Of a stretch of 64,000 nucleotides of DNA, positions 36,695 to 49,362 are shown piece by piece. Below the pieces are notes generated by a model, which was not told the origin of the DNA, did no database searches, and saw only the letters and a list, made by a program, of their open reading frames with translations. Position numbers and translations under genes: made by a program. Each line of letters opens with the position of its first letter. Position 1 is the first letter of the stretch. Source of the DNA: Anarhynchus alexandrinus (lineage: Eukaryota > Chordata > Aves > Charadriiformes > Charadriidae). Location of the stretch: contig VUYV01000211.1 in the NCBI GenBank assembly GCA_008711295.1, positions 1,061,697-1,125,696 of the forward strand, written 5' to 3'.

Positions 36695-38678
36695 TCATAG
36701 AATTGTAGAGATTGGAAGGGATCATTGCGAGCCACCTGGCCCAACTTTCTGCTCAAAGTTCATCCTCTGAGAACAAGTCCACTTGAATTCTGAAAATCTC
36801 CAAGGATGGAGAGTTCATGGCGTCTCTGGCCAAACTGTTTCACTGTTCAACCATCCTCATGGTCAATTATTTCTCCTTATAATTGAGCCAGAGTTTCCAC
36901 TGTTCCAAGCTGTACCTGTTGCTTTTTGTCCTATCCCTGTGCACCAGTAGGGAGTCTCTGGTTCCATCATCATTATACCCTTCCTTGACAGCAGTAAGTT
37001 CCTTCTTTCTCATCATGAACAAATCCAGTTTTCTTAGCTTTTCCTCACGTGCCCTGTGCTACAGCTGTTTTTCTAGTACTGAGGAACACAGAACTGGACA
37101 TGATGCTCCATATGTGATCTCACAATTGCCCAACAGCAGAGAAAAATCACTTCCCTCAAACTCTTGGTTATAGCTAAGTATCTGGATGACCTTCACTGCA
37201 CGCTGCTGACTCTTGTTCACCAAAAGGCTTTCTGGTGAGTTAGTTTGAAGCCTGTAACTGCTGTCTGTGGTTGTTTTGTTCTAGATGCAAGATTCACGTA
37301 TGCCTTTGTCAAAATTCATGACATTCCAGTCAGCACTTTTCTCCAGCTTCTCAAGGTCCCTCTAAATAGTAGCCTTGTCCAGCACATTGACCATTTCCCC
37401 TTATTTGGTATCATCTGCAAAACTGCTGAGAGGGCACTCTATGCTATCGTCCAGGTTGCTAATAAAGAAATTAAATGGTATTGGCTGAGTATTGATCTCT
37501 GAGACATGCCACTGGTAACCAAGCCCCCGCTGGATTTTCTGCACCTGATGACAGTTTTTTAATTTAGACAGATCAGTGAATGTTCATGAAACTTATTTTC
37601 TGCTTCTTCAGCCCACAACCATTTTGACTCTAAGGGGACTATGGAAAAGTATGTAAAAGGCCTTGCTAAAGTCAAGGTAAATAATATCTACTGTTTATTT
37701 TTCTTTTGTCTAAATGAGCTAGTCATTACATTGCAGAAGGCAATCAGGTTGATGAAACATGATTTGCCCTTGGGGAATCCACACTGACCAATCATACTTT
37801 TGTTTTTTTTTCAAAAAATTACTTCCACAGTTTGGTCCATAATCTTCTCAGGATCAGAGATTAAATGGTCACCATGTAGTTTTCCAGATCCTCTTTCTTT
37901 CCAGTGCTGAAGATGAGTGTGATATTAGAACTTTCCAGTGCTCAGGAACCTTTTGTTTCCTATGACTTTTCAAAGATCACAGACAACAACCTTGTAATGG
38001 CATTGGCCACCTTGCTCAGTACCCTTAGGTACATCTCACCTGTCTCCATGGATGTTTCTTTGTCCCACTACTTTAAACATTCCCTAGCTATATTTTTTCT
38101 TAATTCTGTGTTTCCTTTTATTTGGACAGAAATAGATTTGGAAGCTGGGAAGGCAGAGGCAAGAACTGACCAGTGACAACTAAGGGAGGGGAGAACAAAC
38201 AAAAAACAAGCAAACACCACTAAGTATCTTTGTCTTTTCTATTTCCTTTGTCACCAGGTAACCTGTTCTACTGAGTAGTGGGCTCAAATTTTTCTTAGGT
38301 GGTTTTTTTTTTTTAATTTTTTGTTAGGTTTTTTTTGTCTGATAAACTTACAGAAGTCCTTCTTGTTGACTCTCGCATTCTTTGCTAGCTTCAAGTCCAA
38401 GTGAGATTTGACTTCCTAATTCCACCCTTGCATTCCCAGGTGGTGTGTCTGTAGTCCTCCTGAGTAGCTCATTCTCACTTCCATTTCCTGTATACTTCCT
38501 TTTTCTGAGTACTTATCTGTTTATCTGTGGCAGAAGCACCTCTCCCCCCTGTGGGTCTAACAACGCATTAAAGGGCTGTAGTGGCTGGCTTGGCGGGAAG
38601 AGTGTGAGCTGCCAGTCATGTATACAAACAACTCCCAGCCATATACCCCAAATACCCGAGCCCCGGAGACAACCTCAG

Positions 38679-38734
38679 CCAATAAGCCTAGGAGCCTCCT
38701 CAACCAATGAGAGCTATATATGACCATGACCAAT
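38679..38734 (+). promoter_or_regulatory. Three CCAAT boxes of the nested LTR
   Basis: CCAAT words at about 38679, 38704 and 38730 lie 30-85 bases before the TATA box. This is the usual spacing for a retroviral U3 promoter. Confidence 0.7.
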
Positions 38735-38764
38735 AGATGACCACAGTTCAGATCCAACTAAGGC

Positions 38765-38771
38765 TATAAAA
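38765..38771 (+). promoter_or_regulatory. TATA box of the nested LTR
   Basis: TATAAAA followed by a G-rich stretch. Transcription would be expected to start about 25-30 bases downstream, near 38795. Whether it is active is unknown. Confidence 0.75.
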
Positions 38772-39660
38772 CGGGGGCCTCCACCAGAGATCCCCTTTGA
38801 GTGGTTCTCCTCAGAACAGTGGGTCTGTGATTGGAAGTCCTCACTGTGGATTGAGATGTCGTCCAAAGTAACCTCCCTGAGACCAAGCGTCCTCACCATA
38901 TAGGTGAGTGGTTTCCGCAATTTAAGTAATCGTTCTAATCTTAGATTCAGCACACACTGTGTAGTATCAGTTTCCAACTGACATCCTGAACCTGTAAAAA
39001 AGTTATGTCAGCTGAAGTGTTTGTAGTGCAAGATCCCTGTTCAGTTTGACTGCCCTACCTTTTTGTGACACCGTTAAACCTGATTTTTGGAATGTATTTT
39101 TTGGGTCTTGCATTTCCATGACATTATCCATACCAGTCTTCTGCTGCTCTGGCTACAATGAACATTGAAAAGAACTGTTCTTGTGCTTTGAAGAAATTGT
39201 TTTTCAAGATCAACCAGTTCTGCTTGGACCCTTTGCCCTTCAGGGAAGTCTCTCAAGGGATTCTGCAAATGACACTCTTTAAGAAGGCCAAATCTCCCTC
39301 CCTTGAAGTCCAATGTTTGTGATTTTGCTATTTGTCTTGTTAACTTCTCTCAAAAGTTCAACATATCACGCTTTATTCACATCCTGAACAAGTCTTTCCT
39401 TGGTTGTAAGTGTTAAGTCAAGCAGAACATCCCTGTCTGCTCATTCATGTCACTGAGCTATGTCAAGACAGCCACATCTTGTTTTCTCAAGCTGTCTTCC
39501 TAAGAAGCCTATAACCATCCATCACAGTACTCAGTCAAGCAACTTATCCCACCACGTATCTGCAGTCCCAACGAGATCATAGTTCTTCAAATGTGTATGG
39601 AATTTAATTCCTTGTTTGCTTCTGCTGTGTGAACTTGTGTACAGGCAGAATGCATGGATC

Positions 39661-41454
39661 CAATCACTACATAACAGAAGGAAATACTCTAAGTTATGTA
39701 GTATATTGTATTTTATTTCAACAAAGATAGATAAACTCTTCAAAAGATTATGCTTTCCCCATGGTCAGATCTGAGTTATTGCATTAAAAATGATGTTCAG
39801 TTAAATGTAACAGATATTTTGTGCTTACACATAAAGTTTTATTTTGCCCATTCCTCTGCCTTTGTATATTTGGTTCAGAAAAATATTAGACAATACAACT
39901 TCAGCTCTGTAGAGCTTGAAGCCCAAGATGTACATTTATGCTAAACATGACAAATGCACATTATTCTCAGGAGAAAGACACCTGTGCCGAGCTTGTAATA
40001 TTTTTTAATTACTATTTTTAATACTGAAAATTATTGTAATATTTTTTGGAAACAGTGGTTCTGATGTTCATTTTTCAGTTGATAAAGTGGTGGAATGAAG
40101 GAATGTAAGTACATAGTATAATGACTGGTGTATCACTAAATAATTTTCCTAACCTTTTTAATATCATATATTACAACTCTGTTGCAGAGATCAAGTCCTC
40201 ATTAACAGTTTTCTTTTAAATTTTAGTACTATTTTAGTAAATCTTTTTACTAAGACTACTGAAGGTTTGTGCTTTTTTCCTCAGAAAACACTGATATTTA
40301 GAATTTTATAGTTGGTTGACAGCAAAAATGTAGAAAACAAAAATCCTTATGAACTTTTCAATACTTTCAGCTGAGCTATAACAACATTAAATTGTACTTG
40401 GTCATTGGGGCATGTGATGAGAACAACTGATGACCTTGATTTATAGGTTCTTGAAATAGCCCTTTTCACCTTAATATTTCCATCCATCTTAAGGATGACA
40501 AGTTTGTCCATGGACAAGGTCAGTTACACATTTAAATAGGTAAAACAGGATAAGGATTGTTGAGGCAGCATTTCTGATAAAACATATCAGTATGCTCCGA
40601 GATGATGCCAAAAGTCTAGGGAGACAACTGTAAACTCTGTCAGTGGAGTATGGGTATGGCAAATCAGGGTGTTCCTGTGCTTTTATTGTATGCCATTTTT
40701 TGTTCCACTATGGAATTACTTGCACTGTCTTTAAAACTTTCATCAGCACCTATAATAAGCTTGAAGCTTATTTTTATTATCCATTTGTAGATTTTCCAGA
40801 TAACAGGTTGGCAGCAAAGTTAACAAGCTCCCTCTTACTCTTTCCTTTCTATCACTCTTCCTTTCTTCACTGACTGAAACTGGATAAAGCCATTTTTTCC
40901 TTTGACAAAGGGACACTCACCTCTGGACAAAAGCAGTACTGAAAAGAAGTACATATTTTTCTCCAGTTGTAGCCAATTGTGGGGGTGCGGAGGGACTCAG
41001 CAATGTTATTTGCTGTACTAAGTGAAACTGAATAGAATGGTTTTCTTTAATACATACAGATTAACGGAATACAGGTGAAGTGCTTGAATAAGGCTTTTAT
41101 ATTACTAGCATGTCAGGAACTATGCAGAGGTAACTTTAGCAGTGTGTTTTATTGCTTCTTCCTTGTTTCAAGACAATTGCAGTCTGCCTTCTTCACACCA
41201 AAATGTGGAGCAATGGAGACGTTGGGCCATGGCTAGGATTTTACTGCCAACAGAGGTTGAAACAGTAAAACAGGCTTGAGGCAGTTGTGATAAAAGTGCA
41301 TCCTGGCCAAAAGCTGTACCAGCAACAAATTACTGTATTTTATGCTGTCTGGAGGGACTTCCATGTCCCTACATACACTGTAATCATTTGGCAGAGCCCC
41401 TCCCCAGAGTGACCCCTGACCTCTCAGTCATAGGGGTGGGTGGGTACAGAATAC
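39661..41454. other. Anonymous DNA, no gene seen
   Basis: AT-rich up to about 41150. The last 300 bases (41156-41454) are richer in G and C and could be part of an unrecognised repeat, but I cannot name it. Open frames do not exceed about 76 codons. Confidence 0.5.
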
Positions 41455-42066
41455 CTTTTTTAAACACCTCCAGGGATGGTGAATTCACCACCTCCCTGGG
41501 CAGCCTATTCCAATGTTTGATAACCCTTTCAGTGAAATTTTTTTCCTAATCTCTAATCTAAACCTCCCCTGGCATAACCTGAGGCTGTTTCCTTTCGTCC
41601 TATCACTTGTCACTGGGGAGGAGAGGTCAGTCCCCACCTCTCTACAACCTTCTTTCTGTAGCTGTAGAGAACAATAAGGTCTACCCTCAGCCTCCTCTTC
41701 TCCAGGCTAAACAACCCCAGTTCCCTCAGTTGTTCCTCATAAGATTTGTCCTCCAGACAGCCTCGTTGCCCTTCTCTGGACATGCCCCAACACCTCAATC
41801 TCCATCTTGTAGTGAGGGGCCCAAAACTGAACACAGTACTCGAGGTGGGGTACAGTGCCGAGTACAGGGGGATGATCACTTCCCTAGTCCTGCTTACCAC
41901 ACTGTTCCTGATAAAGGCCAGGATGCCATTGGCCTTCTTGGCCACCTGGGCATACTGCTGGCTCATATGCAGTCAGCTGTCCACCAACACCCCCAGGTCC
42001 TTTTCTGCCGGACAGCTTTTGAGCCACTCCGCCCCAAGCTTGTAGTGCTGCACAGGGTTCTTCCAT
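41455..42066 (-). mobile_element. CR1 LINE fragment lacking its 3' end
   Basis: On the minus strand it runs from '[20 protein letters not shown]' (about 42050-41990) through '[20 protein letters not shown]' (41966), '[19 protein letters not shown]' and the C-terminal ORF2 codons, stopping near 41455. The 3' untranslated end and tail units are absent, which is unusual for CR1. Frameshifts near 41840 and 41760 break the frame. Confidence 0.9.
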
Positions 42067-44714
42067 AGTAAAGGTTTATTGGTCAGTCACAGATAACTGA
42101 TTTTCTGTGAGATTAACTTTTGAAGCTCTCATCTGATCAGAACAGAAACTTAGATATAGATGTACCCAAAACTTAGCTGCTCAATGTTTAAAGTGCTAAA
42201 AATGAATCTCATATTCATGTAATAAATGGACAAAATGATACATTCAGAGAGAAATGTGCACATTTGTCAATGTAATTTAAATATGTTAAAATCTAATCTG
42301 CACAGATTCATTTCACACAATGACTTTAGAGGACCACAAGTGTGTGAGTCACTGCTGAGTCTACCTAGTTTTCAGAATTTCTTCTTACATTCAGTACTGA
42401 TGATCTGATTAAATTCTGTCCTTTAGCTCCAGCACATTCCTGATCTGTATTTCAATCACATTTTATGAGTTGAGAAGTACAAATGGTTTCTTCACTATTT
42501 CTCAAAAGCTCCTTGCTTAGCCGTAAAAGGAACAGACTCATAACTAATACCAGCTGTTTATGGAAATACCAGCTCCCTATCACTACACATCTCTAATTTG
42601 TCTATGTTCTATATACTCTTGCTTTAGCAGAGAGATATTTCCTCCTAGTTCTTTATATGTCACTACTTATTTGAAAACTCTAACAGATTTGTAAACAGAT
42701 TTTTTAGCACTCACTTACAGAGCTTTGCAGATGCATTTGTCACAACTGTGAACAGATAAAACAGGGTCATTACCTCGGCAAATGGAACATCACAGCCCTT
42801 ATACAGAATTCTCCCTTTTTTGCACCATAAAATAACTGGATATGTGTTTTACACACAGAAAATGCTTGACTTGTTCACAAGTCTAGCCTATTGACTTCGT
42901 CTGAGAGAAACAAATAAAAAATATTTTAATTTCTCAGAAGTTGTTTTTTCCCCTCTGAAACAGATTCTGTGTGTTGCCTTTTGAGAAATTAATGTGTAAA
43001 GTTGCAGAGAAAGCTCAACTGAAGTAATTTAGAGACAGTAATTACCTCCAGATTATTGTTATTGTAGTTCTTACCACACACCACGAAGCAGAAAATAAGT
43101 CTGACTCACAGAATACTTCAAAGATATTGTAAAGATTCCCCACAGTGAGCCTGTGTGTCACCTCATTGACAAAATTAGTAAACAAATAATAGCAATCATC
43201 TAAGCATGCTTTAGGAAGTAATGTTGATTTTAAAAGGCCATTTTTATATATAAATGCACATTTAAGCATACCTATAATTGGTGTTTTATCTATATTCCAG
43301 TTAAAACTCTTTATAGGTTCACAATGCCTACGTACTTTTAGATGAAGAAACCTACCTAAGGAGTTGAATCAGTTTAGTACCTTGTACATTACATATTTCA
43401 ATGGCAATCTGCACTCAGAGTGCAAGTTCAGTGTAGTGAGAAAGAATGGGAGTTAAACGCACCAAGTGAATCAAAAGAAGCATAAAAAAACAGCCTTAAT
43501 TAAATTTGTTCAGGTGTGCCAGTAAAAGCTGTATCAAATAAGTGTAAAAGTTCTAGAATATTTTAGTGCACTCCCTCTTTTCTTCCCATCAACAGTCATT
43601 TCTCTCCATTCCAGTTGTCCTTTCCTTCTCCGTCCCCACTGTCACTCATTAGAAGAATTTGACCCTGAAGTACCACGCTTGTCACAAACAATAAAAGAGG
43701 AAATAGTTTACAATAAATTTGTCCTATTACATTGTTTTTAGGTTTTATATCTATCACTGAAAGTTAAAAAAAATATTTACATGTTAGTACACACAAAGTT
43801 GCAAAAGTCTTATTGCATTTAGCGTAAAGAGAAATCTGATGCAAAGCAAGGGTATATGCAGTGTAGCAGCAGCTGCTGTTTACTAGTCACTGTGAAGCCC
43901 TTCTTCTGTTTCTTGATTCTTACACTTGTTAAAAATAATTGCTTTACTAGTTTTTTTTTTAAAGAAAAGATGGTATTCATAATGTCTCATCAGAGCAACC
44001 AATTTCAGTAAATTAACTATCTAATTATCTTAATGACTGGACACCAGATACTTAGAGAAACAAGTTCTGCACATTTTATATAAACATAAAAATAAACTAC
44101 AATTATTATACATTAATTCTCACACAAAGTGCAGCACTCTGGAGATCACCCTTTCCAGATGTATAATTTCAGAAATTTGATAACAATTACAACTCACTAC
44201 ATTTCTGTACTGTGTTTCAAGCGGAAAGCTTCAATATTTGTTTTCATGGGATGAAAAGCTAAAATATCACATTTTAAACATGTGTTTTGTTTTGTTTTTT
44301 TTTCCCCCAAGAGAAACTGACAATAACATCATTTTGAAAATAGTCAGTCCTGTACAGCATTATCCTACTTCTCTCTGCACAGTTGTGAATCTCATGGTAA
44401 TTGTTTTCTTGTCACAGTTTCCTATTTTCTAATTTGTATTCCCAAATAGATTACTTTTCATATAACGTGTCATGGATACCTGAATTGAAAGATACATATG
44501 AGAAATTTATAATGGAAGGTGTGTTCTGACCAGTGAGACTATTTAGGAGAACAGGTACAATAAATACCCAAATGTATGTCTTCCAGCAGACATAGTATTA
44601 GTCTTATATATAAGTATGTACATATTATTATATATATATTAATCTGACACAAAATTAAAAATTAGTATTTAATGTGACCATCCAATGTCCTATTTGGGAA
44701 ACCTGTAGAGTTTT
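42067..44714. other. Anonymous AT-rich DNA, no gene seen
   Basis: AT-rich throughout. A 12-bp palindrome CTTATATATAAG lies near 44603 beside further TA-rich words up to 44645. No gene or repeat family recognised. Confidence 0.55.
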
Positions 44715-44935
44715 ATGGACTTGCTGTGACTCCAGTGCAGGACCCAGCACTTGGCCTTGTTGAACCTCATACAGTTGGCCTTGGCCCATCGATCCAGGCT
44801 GTCCAGATCCCTCTGTGGAGCCTTCCTACCCTCAAGAAGATCAACACTCCTGCCCAACTTGGCGTCATCTGCAGACTTATTGAGAGTACATTTGATCCCC
44901 TCATCCAGTTCATTGATGAAGATATTAATCAGTCA
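44715..44935 (-). mobile_element. CR1 LINE internal fragment around motif C
   Basis: Contains the reverse of the '[18 protein letters not shown]' and '[20 protein letters not shown]' regions of ORF2. It covers reverse-transcriptase motif C, where FADD reads SADD. Both the 3' and the 5' parts are missing. It ends near 44935 at 'attaatcagtcattctcaca'. Confidence 0.85.
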
Positions 44936-45982
44936 TTCTCACACATAAGTCAATGCCAAAATGGTGCTGGCTTTGAGGGAATAATACTGTGCCCCATGCA
45001 AGTCAGTGATCATTTGAATGACTTTTTAGGCAGGTCAAGGAAAACAAAACAAATAAAGAACAAACAACAAAGCAAAACAAAGATGTTCTCTAAATTATTC
45101 TGCAAAATTTTGTGCTGATTTAAATGAATGACCATGCCATTATTAGTTTCACAGTTGTCTTATTCATTATGTTAAGAAGATGTAATATGTAACATACTGA
45201 GATGCGAATAAAGGAAAGATTGAATAGAAATTAGATTAATAGGCTTTGGTTTTACACATAAAAAAAGGATTCAAGTGATAAAAGAGCTAAAATTCTAGTA
45301 ATTTCAAAACAGAAATTTTAGGAATTTTCAAAAGTGCTACCACTGCAATCACTTACCCGCCACATCTTTCACCATAAGAGGACAAAATAACCAAGCAACT
45401 TCCTCTATTGAATATACCGTTTCATACCTTTATGGAATTAATTAGATGTTTATGAACAGCAGTTCTTTAGGGAAGAGTATGTTAATTTTGGGATGACAGT
45501 TATTTACTTTTGTTCTGTGTTTATGTACATGGCAGATGATAACAAATATTCCATTCTGCATTATCTCGTCAGCTCAGCTTGCTGGAGAGCATTTTGATAA
45601 GGTAAACCAACAATGAAACTGAGCTTAAATTAAGATTTCTAGCATAATGAAACTCAATATTCACAACATCCTGTTCCACAGCTGAGATCTTGCACTCATT
45701 GTAATACAATTAAACTGAGGTAGGGAAAGTATATGCTGTAGAATACTGAATATACTCACTGAATTTCTTTTAAAACTGAGAAAGCAAACCAAGAGTGAAA
45801 CTGAGCTGCTGTCTTTATCTTAAATACAAATGCTTTCAAAGATCTTGCTTTTGGTACTGCAAATAATATTGAACTTGCAGACCACAAGCTTTCCTAACTT
45901 GTTCTTAAGAAAGAAAAATGTAAAACATGGTTGTGCTATGAATTTCATTTTATCTTGACTTCAAAGACATACATTCCTGTAG
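44936..45982. other. Anonymous AT-rich DNA, no gene seen
   Basis: An A-rich, CAAA-containing stretch at 45040-45080 follows the CR1 piece. Nothing else recognised. Confidence 0.55.
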
Positions 45983-46617
45983 GAATCATAGACTCATAGA
46001 ATGGTTTAGGTTGGAAAAGACCTTGAAGATCATCGAGTTCCAACCCCCCTGCTATAGGCAGGGACACCTCCCACTAGACCAGGTTGCCCAAGGCCACATC
46101 CAGCCTGGCCTTGAACACCTCCAGGGATGGGGCCTCAACAACCTCTCGGGGCAACCTGTGCCAGTGCCTCACCACCCTCAAAGTGAAAAACTTCTTCCTA
46201 ATGTACAATCTAAACCTGCCCTCTTCCAGTTTGAAGCCATTCCCCCTCGTCCTATCACTACATGCCCTAGTAAAAAGTCCTTCCCCAGCTCTCCTGGAGG
46301 CCCCCTTTAGGTACTGGAAGGCCGCAATAAGATCTCCCCGCAGCCTTCTCTTCTCCAGGCTGAACAGCCCCAACTCTTTCAGCCTCTCCTCATAGGAGAG
46401 GGGCTCCAGCCCTCGGATCATCCTCGTGGCCCTCCTCTGGACACGTTCTAGCACATCCATGTTCTTCTTACGTTGAGGACTCCAGAGCTGGATGCAGTAC
46501 TCCAGGTGAGGTCTCACGAGAGTGGAGTAGAGGGGCAGAATCACCTCCTTGGACCTGCTGGCCACACTTCTTTTGATGCAGCCCAGGATGCGGTTGGCCT
46601 TCTGGGCTGTGATCGCA
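45983..46617 (-). mobile_element. Young 5'-truncated CR1 LINE (635 bp)
   Basis: The 3' tail (GAATCATAGACTCATAGAATGG) is at the left and the truncation is at about 46617. It is nearly the same as the left two thirds of the copy at 32112-33036, in the same orientation. Confidence 0.94.
46074..46617 (-). pseudogene. CR1 ORF2 C-terminal fragment
   Basis: Open from the truncation point to the natural ORF2 stop at 46074. It reads '[20 protein letters not shown]', '[19 protein letters not shown]', '[20 protein letters not shown]' and 'LDVALGNLV' at the end. An open extension to 46667 is host sequence read in frame by chance. No catalytic motif is present. Confidence 0.9.
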
Positions 46618-49277
46618 GGCACCTGATGCAGACTGACACTTGCTGGTGTGTACATAGCATCCAACAATTAACTTTTAGTATGATGAAGTTATTTAACAGT
46701 ACTTATACATTATATGGCCAATGTTTTTTATGAGATGTTTTTTAGAATTCCAGTATGGGATTTAAGAGATTCATTTATGTTTTGCACTGAAACAAATGAT
46801 GTGTGATAATCTGGGCTACTCACTTCAGGCTGAGAACAACCAAAACAGGCACAGAAGTCCAGCGCTGTGTTGATGCATAGGCCTTTAGGGACAACAATTG
46901 CACACCTAAAATGTATTTTTGAATGTGTTTGCAAATTAATGTTCACAGGTATATTTACTTAAGAGGGTGAACCACAAATCCCTACTTTTATCCTGTAATG
47001 CATGGGTTCGAAGAACAGAGGCTTTGACGGTGAATGTGTTCTGTCACAACTTCAGACTGTGCTAAATGTCTCAGTATTTATCTGATTCTTATACTTACAC
47101 AATGGTCAACTCCATACTTAATCTATTGAAAAGTCTTAATTGAGAGGCAAACTCAAATTTAATACATCCTGCGAGTGTTGAGTTTAACACAAAATACAAA
47201 CATGGAGGGAAGAACTGTGATTTTTCTAAAATATATTTTGAGATTTAAAGGCTGAAAAAATTGACAGAAGTAAAGAAACAAATATATAAATAGAGTGGCA
47301 TACTTATCCAGTACATGCACACCAAGCTACTTTTTTATTATTTTTGTTGTACTACTGGTTTATGTTCAAAGTGTTACTGTAGAGCTTATCATTGACATGA
47401 TGTAGCTCCATTATTTTATTTTTCCTTACCATCTTGATGAACGGCAGGTCTTCTACCTCTAAAGATGCAAATGGAAGGATTTACAAAATCAATACATTTT
47501 TGTATGTAGATATAATAATGCATATCTCCTGTTCTATTGTTTGGTGAATCACACATAAATTAGGTTATAAAGGACTGAAGGGTGAATGCCCTTTTGTATC
47601 TTGTTTTACTAACTTGCAATTGAAGATTTCACATAGAAGCTACTGCAGGTAGCTTTTCTCATACTAATTTTGTTCTTTTGTAGACTAAATATTTGTTACA
47701 GAACATGAAGAATAGGTCTTATAAATTGTATTAAATGTTTTAAATGCAGAAGAAATTTCCCTAAGCAACACTGATCTCAGTCGCTGTAGATGGAGATATT
47801 GTAGTATATACTGCAGTGCATATTCTTCAGACATAGAGAAAACAAACCGAAGTATTTGGAAATTAAAACAGAAAAACAGAAAAAATGGAAGCTTAGGATC
47901 AATCATTATATTACAGGTACTGCAGATTTGATATTCAGTTTGTATAACCAGTATGAGTGTCTTGCAGGGGGAAAAAACTATATATCTAATAATATGAGAA
48001 AAAACTTTTCTTCTGTAACAAACTTCTTTTACTATACACTTTTTCTTACAATAGCAGGTCATTCTTTTTAACTTGAATTGTGTTTTCCAATGTGATGAGT
48101 AGAGGAATACATTACTGCAGTGCAAATAAATTCATTTTTTTTTATAGAATAAAATTGCTTATAAAAAACCACCAGGTCAATCCCACATGACATAGTTTCG
48201 GTTTTGCTCCAGTGAAATAATTTAATTCACAAAGTTATCCAAAATCTTTACACATTTTTTTCCCTGTTCTCTAGCCAAACTCAAGCCAATCCAGAGTCTG
48301 ACTAATATGCCTATTATTTGCAAGAGTTTGTCAATGGCAGATTTTTCTTTCAAACAGCATCAATAGGACTCTTACATTCTAACTTAAAGTGTTTTTACAG
48401 TATCATAAAAACATTCCATCATCAAATGTAATTCAGAATTATTCAGCTCTTACCTCATATTCCAAGTAGTTTTCTTTACCTTTGTTGCTAAGCATCCAGG
48501 AATTTTGTTGTTCTCTAATTAAGGTTCCATCTTGTGTGTATACATTTATTCTTCATAGGGCATTGGAGGGGTGAAACAAACAAACAAACACACAAACAGT
48601 AGAAACATTTATATCCTAAGACAGCCAAATTAATGTATTGGAAGGTTTGAGTCTCATCTCCCCTGCAGGAGAAGAGAAAAGCCAGTCATGAACAGTCTCA
48701 AAGTCTAATAGAGATGAGTTGTTATTTTTTGTTTTGGAAATACACTTTATGCTCAACAGAAAGTCTGTTTGAGAAACAGAAATTTCTGTTCCACAGAGCA
48801 GGGACTTGTCCATCTATGGGGAAATCTATATCAAGCTTTGAGCGTGGTGTAACACATCAGTGGGCCAGCGGTACAGAATTGCTGAATATGGAAGAAGACT
48901 CAGCTTGGCCTGACCAGTAGCAGTGCAAAGGAGGCTTTACAGATAAATCTAGCTGGCTGATTAGCAGATATGTTAAACAGATTGCAAAGTTTCAGTCACC
49001 TGAAAGATCATAGAATTCTCCATCTGAATGACTTCACTATTTCAGACTATTTAAGTTTTCCTTGGTGTGAAGGATGGTAAAAATACCTCATTCTATGCAT
49101 TCATCCTACTATTGTCTTCATACTGGAGAACATGAGACAACGAAGGCAACTGAGGATTGTATTATGGAGATTCATCTGACTTGTAGTATTTTCTACAGTC
49201 ATGATTCCAAATGTGTTTTGCTCATATTTTTTTGAGTTCATCTAAACACAAAAAAATATGAACAAAACATTCAGAAT

Positions 49278-49278
<1 letters not shown>
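46618..49278. other. Anonymous AT-rich DNA, no gene seen
   Basis: An AAAC simple repeat lies at 48573-48599. An open frame of 146 codons on the minus strand (47685-48125) is rich in Phe, Ile, Tyr, Lys and Cys as expected from AT-rich non-coding DNA. It has no domain that I recognise, so I do not call it a gene. Confidence 0.55.
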
Positions 49279-49337
<59 letters not shown>

Positions 49338-49362
49338 CGTATACGTATACGTATACGTATAT
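49279..49362 (+). repeat. Perfect hexanucleotide array, 9x GTATAT, 4x GTATAC, 1x GTATAT
   Basis: Fourteen hexamers in exact register over 84 bp. Units 10-13 (49333-49356) carry C in place of the last T, making a block with CpG at the unit joins. The whole array alternates purine and pyrimidine, and the GTATAC block is fully self-complementary. Confidence 0.97.

Larger units (their letters stand above)
38526..39123 (+). mobile_element. Solo LTR nested in the CR1, perfect 5-bp target duplication
   Basis: It starts TGTGGCAGAA and ends CCATGACA, with TG...CA termini. It is flanked on both sides by TTATC (38521-38525 and 39124-39128). The two flanks belong to the same CR1 linker, which reads through when the 598 bp plus one TTATC are left out. 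Three CCAAT boxes and a TATA box in the left half fit a U3 promoter on the + strand. The segment 38790-38900 looks like the start of R. I do not see a clear polyadenylation signal. It is unrelated to the other LTR families in the window. The 5-bp duplication fits class II or class III avian retroviruses. Confidence 0.9.
36695..39660 (-). mobile_element. Old, long CR1 LINE interrupted by an LTR
   Basis: Its 3' end is at the left ('ctcatagaattgtagagatt'), and its endonuclease start is at the right. On the minus strand that start reads 'CLYTSSHSRSKQ' and 'YDLVGTADTWWDKLLD' (about 39650-39530). Between these lie the endonuclease end and linker ('GGRFGLLKECHL' and 'SSRRLVWI', 39310-39124). The linker then resumes after the LTR with 'KKEVYRKWK' (38520-38480). 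The reverse-transcriptase region (38300-37300) and thumb and C-terminus (37300-36700) follow. Without the LTR it is about 2.36 kb. Many stops and frameshifts show that it is old. Confidence 0.87.

Noticed and set aside
41607..42068. Open frame of 153 codons on the + strand
   Set aside because: It is the antisense of the minus-strand CR1 at 41455-42066. CR1 ORF2 antisense frames are often open because of codon composition. The same applies to + frames at 32149-32874 and 46011-46395 and minus frames at 21903-22709 and 26394-26741.
46999..47012. GGGTTCGAA-like word suggesting a tRNA T-arm
   Set aside because: No matching acceptor, D-arm or anticodon arm around it; a chance match.
47685..48125. 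Open frame of 146 codons on the minus strand, the longest outside repeats
   Set aside because: Composition follows the AT-rich DNA (many Phe, Ile, Tyr, Lys, Cys), with no domain, no supporting start context and no splice logic. Such a length is expected by chance in 64 kb.
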